This document shows positions 17,001 through 25,450 of a DNA stretch of 64,000 bases, one piece after another. Numbering within the stretch: the first letter of the stretch is position 1; every line of letters starts with the position of its first letter. The stretch spans positions 806,001-870,000 of the forward strand of contig JADJXS010000001.1 in the NCBI GenBank assembly GCA_016710275.1, given 5' to 3'. The stretch is from Phycisphaerales bacterium. GTDB lineage: Bacteria > Planctomycetota > Phycisphaerae > UBA1845 > Fen-1342. Made by a program: the position numbers and the translations under genes. The notes under the pieces are model-generated. The model made no database searches. It was not told the origin of the DNA and saw nothing but the letters and a program-made list of their open reading frames with translations.

Positions 17001-18047
17001 GTGCCCATGCCCGATGATCGCGAACACCTGCCGCCGGATGAGATCGCCGGAATTCTCAGTGCGTTCGGCATCACTGCCACCCAAAGCGTCCGCGAACTGG
17101 CCCGCGGATCGCGGCATTCTCCCAAGCTGCTGATCGAGTCCGCCGTCGGCCGGCTGGTCCTCAAGCGCCGCGCCGCCGGCCGCGACCGGCCGGAGCGCGT
17201 CCGGCAGTCGCATCGGCTGATTGACCGCCTGCGGAATTGCAACCTGCCCGCGCCGCGGGTGCTGCTCACCACCGGCGGCGCGTCGTTCGTCGAGCGCGAC
17301 GGGCGGATTTACGAGCTGATCGAGTTTCTTTCCGGCGAGGGCTACGACGGCTCACTCACGCGCACGACCGCCGCGGGCCAGATGCTCGCGCGCCTGCACG
17401 AGGCGCTGGCGGACGTGCCCGCGGATGCGGCCGCGTCGCGCTCCAGCTATCACGACCTCGCCGCGGTGCGCAACGGGCTGAACGCGATTCCGACCGTCAC
17501 GTCGGGACACGATTCCGTCATCGGGCGCGAGGCGGAGTTGCTGACCGCGACGCAGTGGCTGCACGAGCAGTACGACGCGGCCGCCGATGAAGTGAGCGAG
17601 GCCGGCTTCAGCGCGTGGGACGCCGGCTGGATCCACGGCGACTGGCACCCGGGCAACCTGCTCTTCTCCGGCGGCGCCGTCTGCGGCATCCTTGATCTCG
17701 ATTCGGCGCGAATCGCGCCGGCCGTCATCGACCTCGCCAACGGCATGCTGCAATTCTCGATTCTCCGCGGCGGCGGCGATCCGCAGGTGTGGCCGGCATA
17801 CTTTGACGAAGCGCGGATGCGCAGGTTCCTGCTGGGCTACCAGGCCGTCACACCCATCCAAGCGGCGCAGCGGCGCGTGCTGCCGTCACTGATGATCGAA
17901 TCACTGATCGCGGAGTCCGTAGTGCCGATCGCGGCGACCGGCTCGTTCGGGCGCATCCCGGGGTACGGCGTGCTCATGATGGTGGCGCGCAAGGCCCGCT
18001 GGATCCGCGAGAACGAATCCGACCTGCGGCGCTGGATTATGGATTAA
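17001..18047 (+). CDS. APH-family phosphotransferase (kinase-like)
   Basis: 348 residues with the aminoglycoside phosphotransferase / type II homoserine kinase fold. The C-lobe motif WIHGDWHPGNLLFSGG contains the catalytic Asp, and GILDLDSARIAPAVIDLANG carries the metal-binding Asp. The N-lobe shows VGRLVLKRR with the ATP-contacting Lys. No resistance-specific feature is visible; such proteins phosphorylate sugars, amino alcohols or unknown metabolites. The GTG at 17001 and ATG at 17007 are equally plausible starts; neither has a clear ribosome binding site. It starts 12 bases after the metalloprotease stop, so it could be co-transcribed although no functional link is obvious. It converges with the AAA ATPase gene. 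Confidence 0.8.
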   Translation: MPMPDDREHLPPDEIAGILSAFGITATQSVRELARGSRHSPKLLIESAVGRLVLKRRAAGRDRPERVRQSHRLIDRLRNCNLPAPRVLLTTGGASFVERDGRIYELIEFLSGEGYDGSLTRTTAAGQMLARLHEALADVPADAAASRSSYHDLAAVRNGLNAIPTVTSGHDSVIGREAELLTATQWLHEQYDAAADEVSEAGFSAWDAGWIHGDWHPGNLLFSGGAVCGILDLDSARIAPAVIDLANGMLQFSILRGGGDPQVWPAYFDEARMRRFLLGYQAVTPIQAAQRRVLPSLMIESLIAESVVPIAATGSFGRIPGYGVLMMVARKARWIRENESDLRRWIMD

Positions 18048-18093
18048 GGGGCGGTCGGCCCGCCGCAGCGCTCAAGCCGCCCCGGCGCCGCGC

Positions 18094-19215
18094 TCAGCCT
18101 GCCCCGCCGGCCCAGCGCGCGAAGCGCTCCGCGTCGGCCGGGCTTACCGACGGCGGCGTGCGCGACAGCGACTCGATCAGATCACCCATCGCGATCGGGC
18201 GCGCGTCACTCCCCCGCTGCACCGACTCCAGAAACACCGCCGACGCCGCCCGCGCGCAGACCGCGGCGACATCCGCGCCGCTGTAACCGTCGCTGACCTC
18301 GACGAGCGCCGCGAAATCCACGTCGTCGGCCAGCGGGCGCTTGGCCAGGTGAATCTCGAACAGGCGGAATCGCGCCGGCGGATCGGGCAGCGGGATCAGC
18401 ACCTTCACGTCGAAGCGGCCCGGCCGCATCATCGCCGGGTCCAGCGTCCACGGCTCATTCGTCGCGCCGAGGAAGAGCAGCGCCCGCTCCCCCTTGCGTT
18501 CGAATCCGTCGATCTCCTGCAGAATCTGCGGCACGACGCGCTGCATGACGCTGCTGTCCACGTCGCGCCGCGCCGGCACCAGCGCCTCGATCTCGTCGAT
18601 GAAAATCACGCAGCGCGATTCGGCCCGCGCGGCGTCGAAGAGCTTGCGGACGTTCTGCTCGGCTTCGCCGACCCACTTGCTCATCAACTGCGCCGGCGTG
18701 ATCACGAACATCGTCGCGTCCAGCTCCGTCGCGACCGCGCGGGCCAGCATCGTCTTTCCCGTGCCGGGCGGGCCGTAGAGCAGCACGCCGCCGCCCGCGC
18801 CCACGCCGTAATGCCGCGCCAGTTCCGGGTGCGCAAACGGATAGAGCATCTTGAGGCGCAGCTCCTGCTTGACGTCGTCCAGCCCCGCGATGTCGTCAAA
18901 GCGGATGTCCGGCTTCTCGCGAACGATCCAGTCCGACGCATCGGCCCCCGGCGACTCATCCCCCTCGCGGGCGCGATCGCGCGGCCGTGCGCCGCCGGCG
19001 CCGCGCCGATCACACTCCTTCGCCAGCTCCAGCAACTCGCGCGCGTATTGCTCCTGCTCCGTTCGGCGCTTCGCGTCCGTGTTCGCCGCGGCGATCTCAA
19101 TCATGCAGTCCGCCGCCTGAAGCAGGAACGGCCGCGCCGTCACGGGATCCCCCGCGCGCAGCGCCGCCAGCCCCTTGTCCTTCAATCGCACGAACGTGGC
19201 AAACGTAACCGCCAT
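18094..19215 (-). CDS. Vps4/CdvC-type AAA ATPase with MIT-like N-terminal domain
   Basis: 373 residues. Residues ~5-70 are predicted as three helices (FVRLKDKGLAALRAGDPV, FLLQAADCMIEIAAAN, YARELLELAKECDR), the length and pattern of MIT domains that in Vps4 and archaeal CdvC bind ESCRT-III tails. After a charged linker comes one AAA module: FDDIAGLDDVK, Walker A GPPGTGKT (148-155), pore loop 1 KWVGE (180-184), Walker B CVIFIDEIE (202-210), sensor segment ATNEPW (251-256) and arginine fingers in RPGRFD. KWxGE and ATNxPW are hallmarks of the meiotic clade (Vps4, katanin, spastin) rather than FtsH or proteasomal ATPases. All catalytic residues are present. The partner is unknown; no ESCRT-III-like gene lies in the window. 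Confidence 0.85.
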   Translation of the reverse strand: MAVTFATFVRLKDKGLAALRAGDPVTARPFLLQAADCMIEIAAANTDAKRRTEQEQYARELLELAKECDRRGAGGARPRDRAREGDESPGADASDWIVREKPDIRFDDIAGLDDVKQELRLKMLYPFAHPELARHYGVGAGGGVLLYGPPGTGKTMLARAVATELDATMFVITPAQLMSKWVGEAEQNVRKLFDAARAESRCVIFIDEIEALVPARRDVDSSVMQRVVPQILQEIDGFERKGERALLFLGATNEPWTLDPAMMRPGRFDVKVLIPLPDPPARFRLFEIHLAKRPLADDVDFAALVEVSDGYSGADVAAVCARAASAVFLESVQRGSDARPIAMGDLIESLSRTPPSVSPADAERFARWAGGAG

Positions 19216-19404
19216 GCACCCTCGCCCGCAGACCTTGCCAACGCGACCGACCGCCGCGCCGATTCGCTCGACCGCCGCAGCGACCCGACCGCACCGCCGC
19301 AGTCGGCCTCCACGCGCGCAGAAAATCGCCGCGGACCGCCGATTGAATTCGGCTGATCCGCGGCGCTATTCTACGATCTTCGGCTGCTTCGCGCTGCCTG
19401 CCGC

Positions 19405-19920
19405 TCAGCGACGCACGCGGCGGCGCTCGATCACGGGCAGCGGCCGGTGCGACGACGCCTGGGTCGAGGCGATCACCCGCCCGCGCGGATCGGTGCGCCC
19501 GCCGGCCAGCGCCACCGCCGGCTGATGTGCCCCTGCCGAGCCGGACGCCGTCACCTCGCGGAAGTGCCCGCCGCGGGCAATGCTCACGCCGTTGGCGGTC
19601 GAAACGTCGCCGTTGGTTCCGATGTTCAGGTTGAAGGTCGAGGCAATCGCCGGCCCGCGACCCGGCGCCACCGCGGTGCTTAGCGACAGCGCAACGCCGT
19701 TTTCATCCACGCCGACCGCGACGCCGCGGGCGACGTTTACCGGACCCGTGGCCGAACTGGTGCGGGCGAACCCGTGATCGCCGCTGTAGCGGGCGGTCGC
19801 CTGCGCCGAGCCGCCCGGCCGGTTGTTTGCGGTCGCCGACGTATGCGCGTCGGCGGCAAGCGTGCCGACGGGCAGCGACAGAAGGGCGAGACACGCGACG
19901 GTAATGCGGAAGGTCTTCAT
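19405..19920 (-). CDS. Small secreted protein of unknown function
   Basis: 171 residues with a clean signal peptide (MKTFRITVACLALLSLPVGTLAADA). The mature part is low in large hydrophobics, rich in Ala, Gly, Ser and Thr, and carries repeated short beta-like segments (GVAVGVDENGVALSLSTAV, NLNIGTNGDVSTANGVSI), with a basic tail ending RRRVRR. This composition suggests an exported, possibly surface or fibrous protein, but I recognise no family. It is monocistronic and codirectional with the SpoIIE phosphatase gene upstream. Confidence 0.65.
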   Translation of the reverse strand: MKTFRITVACLALLSLPVGTLAADAHTSATANNRPGGSAQATARYSGDHGFARTSSATGPVNVARGVAVGVDENGVALSLSTAVAPGRGPAIASTFNLNIGTNGDVSTANGVSIARGGHFREVTASGSAGAHQPAVALAGGRTDPRGRVIASTQASSHRPLPVIERRRVRR

Positions 19921-19941
19921 TGCTTTGCTCCCTGATGTCAG

Positions 19942-19958
19942 GCCGCCGCTCCGGCGGC
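19942..19958. terminator. GC hairpin between the phosphatase and the secreted-protein gene
   Basis: Perfect 7-base arms GCCGCCG and CGGCGGC around CTC, about 200 bases after the phosphatase stop and 22 bases before the start of the secreted-protein gene on the minus strand. There is no T-run, so it could be an intrinsic-terminator remnant or a leader hairpin. Confidence 0.3.
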
Positions 19959-20158
19959 TGTCAGGGATTGGACGGGCGAGGCCGCGGGGCTATTCAACCC
20001 CCGATTCAGAATCCGGGCGGTGAATTCACCCGGCCGGCAGCGTTCGATCCGGCCGATCCACTGATCCGGCGCCGGGACCGGCGCCCGAGCCGCGCCCGTC
20101 AGCGATCTGGTTCGGGAATCGAGACACCGGAGAGGGTCGGTAACAGAAAACGCCCGCC

Positions 20159-21481
20159 CTATTCGAACGCAATCGCAACCAGTGTGCGGTCGTCTCGCGG
20201 CGGCAATCCGCCGGCGAATTGGCCGATGTCGGCCAGCACGCGATCCACAATGCCCTGCGCTCCGCACGCGCACTGTCGCAGCGACTCATCGAGGCGCTCC
20301 AGCCCGAAGATCGCGCCGGCGCGGTTGAAGGTCTCGGTGATGCCGTCGGTGTAAAGCAGCACGCGGTCGCCGGCGCGCAGCTCGATGGTCTGCTCCGTCA
20401 GCTCCGGCTCACTGATGATCGCCAGCGGCAGGCCGTCGGTCATGGGCATGCCCTCGACCCGCCGATCCGGGGCGCGCACCACGCGCGGTGGATCGTGGCC
20501 GGCCATCACATAGCGGATCGTGCGGGCGGCGGGGTCGAGCACGCCGTAGAACGCCGTGACGAAATTCCGCAACTGCATCGTCTCGTAGAGGCGCTCGTTG
20601 AGCAGGCGCAGCACACCGGCGGGTCCGCAACCACCCGCGGCGCAGTAATGCGGCGCGTGCAGAATCGCGTGCATCATCGCCATGACGACCGCGGCCGGTG
20701 GACCGTGCCCGCTGACGTCGGCGATCATGATGCCCCAGTTGCCGTCCGGCTGCGGGAAGAAGTCGTAATAGTCGCCGCCGGCGCTGGCGCTGGTTTCGTA
20801 ATGCGTCGCGATGGAGACGCCGGGAATCTCGGGCAGCTTCTGCGGCAGCAGGTCGCGCTGAATCTCCCCGACGATCCGCACCTCGCGATCCAGCGCGGCG
20901 TAGGCCGTCTCCAGTTCGCGCGACAGAATGAGCTGCGCCGTCGCGGTTCCCACCAGATTCGCCGTCAGCGTCAGTGTCGCCAGCTCGTCCGTGGAGAACT
21001 CACCGTACTCGCGCATCGCGAGGAGCATGTACAGCGGCTCGCCGGCATAAAAGATCGGCACGCCGGCGAAATGCGCCATCCCCGAGAGGTACTCCGCGAC
21101 GGGGTCCCCGGTCGGAATCTCCCCTGCGGCGAATCGCACCGGCAATCCCGCCGTCATGAGCTGCAGCATCAGCGATGACTCGATCGTGGGGATGCGATCC
21201 GGCTCGGCCCAGGGGTCGATCAGCTCCGGAGCGCGCGTGTTGCGCGTGATTTTCACCGCGCCGTCGCGCACGTTGCGCCGACTGAAGCTCACCGCGTGTT
21301 CGTAGTTCACGACGAACCGAGCCCGCGAGCGATAGGTGTTCAGCAGCTCCGTCGGCTTGCGCTGCAGGCTCATCTCGCGGACCAGTGCGAGGTACTCGCG
21401 CAGGCGAACGTCTGCGGAATGGTCGGCGGGTGGAGCCGTGGGGGAAGCGGCGGATGGAGCGGTTGGCTGGATCATCGTCAT
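20159..21481 (-). CDS. GAF-domain SpoIIE/PP2C-family serine phosphatase
   Basis: 440 residues, two parts. Residues ~30-200 form a GAF-like sensor (ELLNTYRSRARFVVNYEHAV, FAGVPIFYAGEPLYMLLAM). Residues ~205-440 form a PP2C/RsbU-type phosphatase: IQRDLLPQKLPEIPGVSIA, SAGGDYYDFF and IADVSGHGPPAAVVM with the metal-binding Asp residues, RYVMAGHDPP, LLYTDGITE, and a final RDDRTLVAIAFE. Such proteins dephosphorylate anti-sigma-factor antagonists in partner-switching pathways; no antagonist or anti-sigma kinase is adjacent. The start could be ATG 21481 or ATG 21475; a TAGAAT box 8 bases before the latter favours a leaderless start there. Cytoplasmic. Confidence 0.88.
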   Translation of the reverse strand: MTMIQPTAPSAASPTAPPADHSADVRLREYLALVREMSLQRKPTELLNTYRSRARFVVNYEHAVSFSRRNVRDGAVKITRNTRAPELIDPWAEPDRIPTIESSLMLQLMTAGLPVRFAAGEIPTGDPVAEYLSGMAHFAGVPIFYAGEPLYMLLAMREYGEFSTDELATLTLTANLVGTATAQLILSRELETAYAALDREVRIVGEIQRDLLPQKLPEIPGVSIATHYETSASAGGDYYDFFPQPDGNWGIMIADVSGHGPPAAVVMAMMHAILHAPHYCAAGGCGPAGVLRLLNERLYETMQLRNFVTAFYGVLDPAARTIRYVMAGHDPPRVVRAPDRRVEGMPMTDGLPLAIISEPELTEQTIELRAGDRVLLYTDGITETFNRAGAIFGLERLDESLRQCACGAQGIVDRVLADIGQFAGGLPPRDDRTLVAIAFE

Positions 21482-21483
21482 TC

Positions 21484-21489
21484 ATTCTA
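21484..21489 (-). promoter_or_regulatory. Putative -10 box TAGAAT before the SpoIIE phosphatase gene
   Basis: TAGAAT (5 of 6) on the minus strand lies 2 bases before ATG 21481 and 8 bases before ATG 21475. If functional, the transcript would start at the second ATG. No -35 match. Confidence 0.25.
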
Positions 21490-21632
21490 CGCCTGAAGCA
21501 GCGCGATGGGTGCGTTCGAGCCGGCCGCGCGGCGCTGCATGTCGCAACTCGCCCGTTGCCGGCCCGAACACACCATACGTTGCTACGTCGCGCCCTCCAG
21601 GCGGCACTTCGTTGCGCCATTCGGGCGGCACG

Positions 21633-21839
21633 TCACCGCGCTGCGCGCCCCGCGTCCTCGTGCGCAATGCCGAGGATCAGCGCGACGCCCACGCCGAGCA
21701 TCGTCATGACCGTCTCTTCGCTCAGGATCCACCCGACCTGCGCCGCGTAGGCCGCGACGACCGTCGCGAGTGCGACCTGCACCTTCCTGCTGCGCAGCGG
21801 CCAGAGCCAGCGCGACCACGTCGATGAGTTCAGAGACAT
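21633..21839 (-). CDS. Small two-helix membrane protein at the end of the phage cassette
   Basis: 68 residues from ATG 21839, chosen because AAAGGAA lies 8 bases upstream; the longer open frame has no support. Two hydrophobic helices (VQVALATVVAAYAAQVGWIL and TVMTMLGVGVALILGIA) precede a charged end HEDAGRAAR. The size and the 'LGIAxEDA' end resemble small holin-like or other membrane proteins found at the ends of phage structural operons. It is the last gene of the minus-strand capsid cassette, 103 bases after the lipoprotein gene. Confidence 0.6.
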   Translation of the reverse strand: MSLNSSTWSRWLWPLRSRKVQVALATVVAAYAAQVGWILSEETVMTMLGVGVALILGIAHEDAGRAAR

Positions 21840-21942
21840 TGCCGATTCCTTTCCTGTTGGTGCCCCCAGCCCCGGGGTGGTTTCCATTCGTGCATGTCGA
21901 GTTAGTGCCGACTCATTAGGACCTTCGTCGGCGAAGCAACGG

Positions 21943-22461
21943 TCAGCGCGGTCGAACCTGCGCTTCCGGCATTGCGGCTCCCGTCCGGGAAGCATCCGTC
22001 GGCACGACCAGCGTTGCGCCAAGCAAGCCCGCCGCCGCCTCGCTTGCCCGATCCGATCGCCGCAGCACATCCTTGATGAGCAGATCGACCGCGGATTGAT
22101 CGGCGTAGAGCTTCGCGTCGACGCCGATCAGGCGTAGCGCTGCGGCGCGCTCCTGCTGAATCAGCCAGAACTCCAGCAGGTCGCGCTCCGTCCAAGCGCC
22201 TGCGATGGCGTCGTGCTGGGCCGCGCTGAGCGGCTGCGGACCCAGCGAATCAAGTCGCGCCCGCAGCTCCCGATGCAGCAGCAGCCGCAGCGCCTCATGC
22301 TGCCGCTCGACGACCGCCTGCTGCACGTCGTTCGCACGGCGCTGCGTCTCGATCGCCAGGCGCGTGCTCTCCGCACTGCACCCGCCGCTCAAGAGGCCCA
22401 GCGCCAGCGCAAACGCCGCACCGTGCCATCCGCCGGTGACGATCCGCATGATCGCCCTCAT
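21943..22461 (-). CDS. Phage-cassette lipoprotein, unknown function
   Basis: 172 residues from ATG 22461, chosen because its ATG overlaps the stop of the upstream gene as ATGA (22461-22458). The signal sequence MRIVTGGWHGAAFALALGLLSGGC ends in a lipobox-like SGGC, so it is probably a lipoprotein. The rest is mainly helical and charged (AIETQRRANDVQQAVVERQH, WTERDLLEFWLIQQERAA). In phages, lipoproteins encoded beside small membrane proteins are often outer-membrane spanins, but this one is longer than typical Rz1, so that role is only a possibility. Confidence 0.6.
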   Translation of the reverse strand: MRAIMRIVTGGWHGAAFALALGLLSGGCSAESTRLAIETQRRANDVQQAVVERQHEALRLLLHRELRARLDSLGPQPLSAAQHDAIAGAWTERDLLEFWLIQQERAAALRLIGVDAKLYADQSAVDLLIKDVLRRSDRASEAAAGLLGATLVVPTDASRTGAAMPEAQVRPR

Positions 22462-22766
22462 GCCCCACCCCCGATCAGCGCGATGGCGGCAATCGCCGCG
22501 ACGAACCCCTCGCGCCATTTCTCCGCCGCCAGCGCTTCGCTCATGCGCTGCGTCGCGGCGCGCAGCTCGTCGCTCGAGATCCACCCGCCCGGCGGCGACT
22601 GGCGGCTCAGCCCGGCGCTGCCTGCGTAGTCGAGCGGCGCCGGCGTCTGCACCTGGCGGACGCGCTCCGCCTCGATCAGCAGCGCATCCACGACGTGCCG
22701 CGCCGCCTCGACGAATCGCCGCGCCGTCGGCGCGTCAATCGCCCCCAGAATCAGATCAAGATTCAT
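22458..22766 (-). CDS. Small protein with C-terminal membrane helix (phage cassette)
   Basis: 102 residues from ATG 22766, which has GGGAGGA 6-7 bases upstream. The N-terminal two-thirds look soluble and helical (RFVEAARHVVDALLIEAERV) and the C-terminus is a short hydrophobic stretch, FVAAIAAIALIGGGA. Its stop overlaps the lipoprotein start (ATGA), so the two are translationally coupled. No family recognised; its place suggests a role in virion assembly or release if the cassette is functional. Confidence 0.6.
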   Translation of the reverse strand: MNLDLILGAIDAPTARRFVEAARHVVDALLIEAERVRQVQTPAPLDYAGSAGLSRQSPPGGWISSDELRAATQRMSEALAAEKWREGFVAAIAAIALIGGGA

Positions 22767-22850
22767 GCAGCATCCTCCCTTATCGCGGTTGATCGGACTC
22801 GCGCAGGCGCCCTCCCGGGCGGCTCGCGACAATCGCTCGCACCGCGGCTG

Positions 22851-23126
22851 CTACGCCGCGTCCGGCCGCTGCGCCAGCCGCGCCAGCCATTCCCCCTGTT
22901 CACAACGCAGGGAGCGCAGTTCCTCGCGCAGGCCCACCAGCGCCTGCGTGTTTGCCTGCACCACGTCCAGCAGGCGATCATTCAACTCCGCCAGCCGCAG
23001 CGTGCGCCCATGCGCGTCGCGCTGCTCCTCGGCCGAGCGCTGGCGCTCCTGCCGTTCGTGCCACCACATCACGAAAAGCAGCCCCGCGACTCCCAGCGAC
23101 GGAAGCTGCGACCACAATTCGTTCAT
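22851..23126 (-). CDS. Holin-like small protein: N-terminal helix plus coiled coil
   Basis: 91 residues from ATG 23126; a GTG at 23129 is equally possible, the bases GTGATGA overlapping the stop of the gp36-like gene. A single N-terminal membrane helix (LPSLGVAGLLFVMWW) is followed by a charged coiled coil (LNDRLLDVVQANTQALVGLR). This layout is shared with XhlA/BhlA-type holin accessory proteins. Assignment is by architecture only. Confidence 0.55.
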   Translation of the reverse strand: MNELWSQLPSLGVAGLLFVMWWHERQERQRSAEEQRDAHGRTLRLAELNDRLLDVVQANTQALVGLREELRSLRCEQGEWLARLAQRPDAA

Positions 23127-23578
23127 CACCAGCCCTCCAGTTCTTCGCGCGACAGCGTCGGCGGCGACGCGCGCACCACCGGTCGATCATCCACCGCCGT
23201 CCGCGCCGGCGGCGGTGCGCCCGCCGGCAGGTCCATCGTTCCGCGGACCACCTGCGACAGCCACTCGACGGCTCGCGCCCGCAGCGCGGTCACCCGCGCC
23301 GGAATGCCGTTGACGAAAGGCGACGACGCCCACGCCGCGTATTCCGCCAGGTCCAGCACCCGCGCCACGAGCAGCGGCGCGAGTTCGGGATGCAGCGCGA
23401 GGTCGAGCGGCGTGGCGAAGCGGTGCGCGAGGTGCGCGTCGACCTCGGCGCAGGCGGATGCGATCAGCTCGGCTGCGACGGCGGCGTCCGCGCTTTCGCC
23501 GTGAGCGCGATCCGTGAGGCGTGCGTAGAGCGGCGCCCCGAGGCGCTGCTGCAACTGCGATGTCGTGACGTAGCTCAT
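23126..23578 (-). CDS. Mu gp36-like head completion protein (DUF1320)
   Basis: 150 residues from ATG 23578, which has GGGAGA 5 bases upstream and begins MSYVTTSQLQQRLGAPLYARLTD, the standard start of DUF1320 / Mu gp36 proteins. The body contains LIASACAEVDAHLAHRFATPLD and LLVARVLDLAEYAAW, the helical core common to head-tail connector adaptors. The C-terminal 30 residues are Pro-rich and variable. In Mu-like phages this gene follows the major capsid gene, as here. Confidence 0.8.
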   Translation of the reverse strand: MSYVTTSQLQQRLGAPLYARLTDRAHGESADAAVAAELIASACAEVDAHLAHRFATPLDLALHPELAPLLVARVLDLAEYAAWASSPFVNGIPARVTALRARAVEWLSQVVRGTMDLPAGAPPPARTAVDDRPVVRASPPTLSREELEGW

Positions 23579-23717
23579 GCGGTCTCCCTGGACGGGCCGC
23601 ACCGCCGGCGTGGCGGGCGGGGGTCGCGATCAGCGTTCGGCTCGCCGAAGCGCAACGCACCCGCCCGCACAGGCGGCTCACGCGGCTTTGAAGCAGCTCA
23701 GGCGGCGAGGCGGCGGA

Positions 23718-24647
23718 TCACACGAAGTGAATCAGCACCGCTCCCTGCCAGAACCCGTAGCCTGCGGCGTGGATCGTCTTCACGCCGTACTGGTGCTGGT
23801 TCTCGTTGATCTCCAGTTCGCTGCCCTCGGCCAGGGCGTGCACCTGTACGGGCAGTTCCTCCTGGAAGATGAAGGGGCGCGCCTCGGTGTCCGTTCGGAA
23901 CAGGACGGCGCGGTCCTCCCAGGTCATGCGCGGGTTGGCGATCACGTCCACGCGGAACGGTTCGCTGAGGCTCAGCGGGTTTGAGGTCGCGCCGTGCACA
24001 GCGCCGCGCACAGCGGAGAGCAGCGGCGGCAGCAGCGACGGGGCGGCCATGACGACAAACTCGCGGGCGTCGTCGTTGAGCGGCTCGCCGGCGTCGTCGC
24101 GGAAGGAGAGCATCCGCCCCAGCGACGCCATCACGCCGGCGAAGGCCTCTTCGAGCGTAGGCCCGGAGAGATCCGCCATCGACGCGGAGACGATGTTGGA
24201 CTGCGTGCCGGAATCGCCCTCGACGTGCGATTCGGAGAAGAACGGGACGCCGTCATAGCCGGCGGCGGTCAGACCGCTCTGGATCAGCGACGAGATCAGC
24301 GCGTTGGGATGAGAGGCAACGCGCCGCGCCATCTCGTTGACGCGAACGAGCAACTGTCCGCTCTTGTCGCGCCGCGCTTCGTCGGCGTCGACGCGGATGG
24401 TGGACTCCCACACGCGGTTCTCGATCGTCACGCCGTTGGCGCGCAGCGGGCGCACGCGCCGGCCGCCGACCCACTCGCGCACCTGCGGCACCATTCCCAG
24501 CCAGCGGTAGGTTTCGCTGCCCTGGTCGCTGGCGAAGCGCATCGCCAGGCGCGTCCACCAGGCATTCTGCGCGTGCTCCTCGAGCCGCCGATAGAAGCGC
24601 CCGATCACGGCGCGCGACGTCAATCCGGTATCGATCACAAGTGACAT
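23718..24647 (-). CDS. Mu gpT-like major capsid protein
   Basis: 309 residues from ATG 24647 (GGGAG about 8 bases upstream; the longer frame is unsupported). Features of the Mu-like major head subunit family are SLVIDTGLTSRAVIGRFYRR near the start, WLGMVPQVREWVGGRRV, IENRVWESTIRVDADEARRD, FFSESHVEGDSGTQSNI, and the end YGVKTIHAAGYGFWQGAVL, which matches the terminal strand of HK97-fold gpT proteins. Full family length and undisrupted, so capsid protein could be made. It lies between the decoration and gp36-like genes. Confidence 0.88.
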   Translation of the reverse strand: MSLVIDTGLTSRAVIGRFYRRLEEHAQNAWWTRLAMRFASDQGSETYRWLGMVPQVREWVGGRRVRPLRANGVTIENRVWESTIRVDADEARRDKSGQLLVRVNEMARRVASHPNALISSLIQSGLTAAGYDGVPFFSESHVEGDSGTQSNIVSASMADLSGPTLEEAFAGVMASLGRMLSFRDDAGEPLNDDAREFVVMAAPSLLPPLLSAVRGAVHGATSNPLSLSEPFRVDVIANPRMTWEDRAVLFRTDTEARPFIFQEELPVQVHALAEGSELEINENQHQYGVKTIHAAGYGFWQGAVLIHFV

Positions 24648-24712
24648 CTCGGAGTCTCCCGATTGTTCGGTTGTTGATTTCCCCGATCCACACGCACTCG
24701 CGACTCTCCGCG

Positions 24713-25450
24713 TCAGGAGATGTCGCGCGCCAAGATCACCCACTCTGCGCCGGTGCACACGACGAGGACGGTGTCGTAGGCGGCGTCCACGCCGGTGAAA
24801 GTGGCCTGGCCGTCAATGGTTTCGCTGGCGTTGGGGTCCAGCGTCACCGCGAAGGCGGCGGCACTGGTCTTGACCAGCGCGAACCACGCCCCGGCGCGGC
24901 AGCTCGCCGCCGCAGGCAGCGTCAGCGTTCGCGCCGCGGTGTTCGCGATGAAGAAGACGCGGTTCATCTGCTCGACGGCGAGCGTCGCGCTCGCGTCGCT
25001 GAGCGCGGTGGCGGCGAAGCCCTCGAGAATTCCGCTCAGCGAGCCGACCGGCTCGCACCGCACGCGAACCGACGCGGCGCTGTCCCACGCCACGATGCGA
25101 CCCACGCGCGACGTGCCGGCGGGCGAGAGCGTCAGCGTGCCGTCATCGGAGGCGAAGACCGGCCGACCGATGTCCGATGCGCCCGAGGAGGGCACGCCGT
25201 GCACGATGTCGACCCCCTGTTGCAGCCGGACGCGCTTGGCGCCGGCGACTGCGCCGACGGCGCTATTGTCACAGTGCGCCATGGCGACGCCCAGGAACTC
25301 GTCGCCGGCGGTGAGCGGGCGCACGAAGGTCGTTGCGCGATTGCGCCCGACGAACGCGCCCTTGTAGATGATCGCGTCGGCATCGACGCCCAGCTCGATG
25401 GACTCCGCGGATGCGAAGAAGTCCACGTTTCGATCTGCAGAAAGCGGCAT
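24713..25450 (-). CDS. Capsid decoration protein (DUF2190-like) with extra C-terminal domain
   Basis: 245 residues. The first ~140 residues have the pattern of capsid decoration / DUF2190 proteins: IIYKGAFVGRNRATTFVRPL, EFLGVAMAHCDNSA, GRPVFASDDGTLTLSPAG and SRVGRIVAWDS. Residues ~165-245 add a beta-rich segment (FFIANTAARTLTLPAAASC, AWFALVKTSAAAFAVTLDP, VCTGAEWVILARDI) that resembles tip modules of phage fibre or surface proteins. It would sit on the outside of the capsid built by the next gene. Confidence 0.75.
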   Translation of the reverse strand: MPLSADRNVDFFASAESIELGVDADAIIYKGAFVGRNRATTFVRPLTAGDEFLGVAMAHCDNSAVGAVAGAKRVRLQQGVDIVHGVPSSGASDIGRPVFASDDGTLTLSPAGTSRVGRIVAWDSAASVRVRCEPVGSLSGILEGFAATALSDASATLAVEQMNRVFFIANTAARTLTLPAAASCRAGAWFALVKTSAAAFAVTLDPNASETIDGQATFTGVDAAYDTVLVVCTGAEWVILARDIS

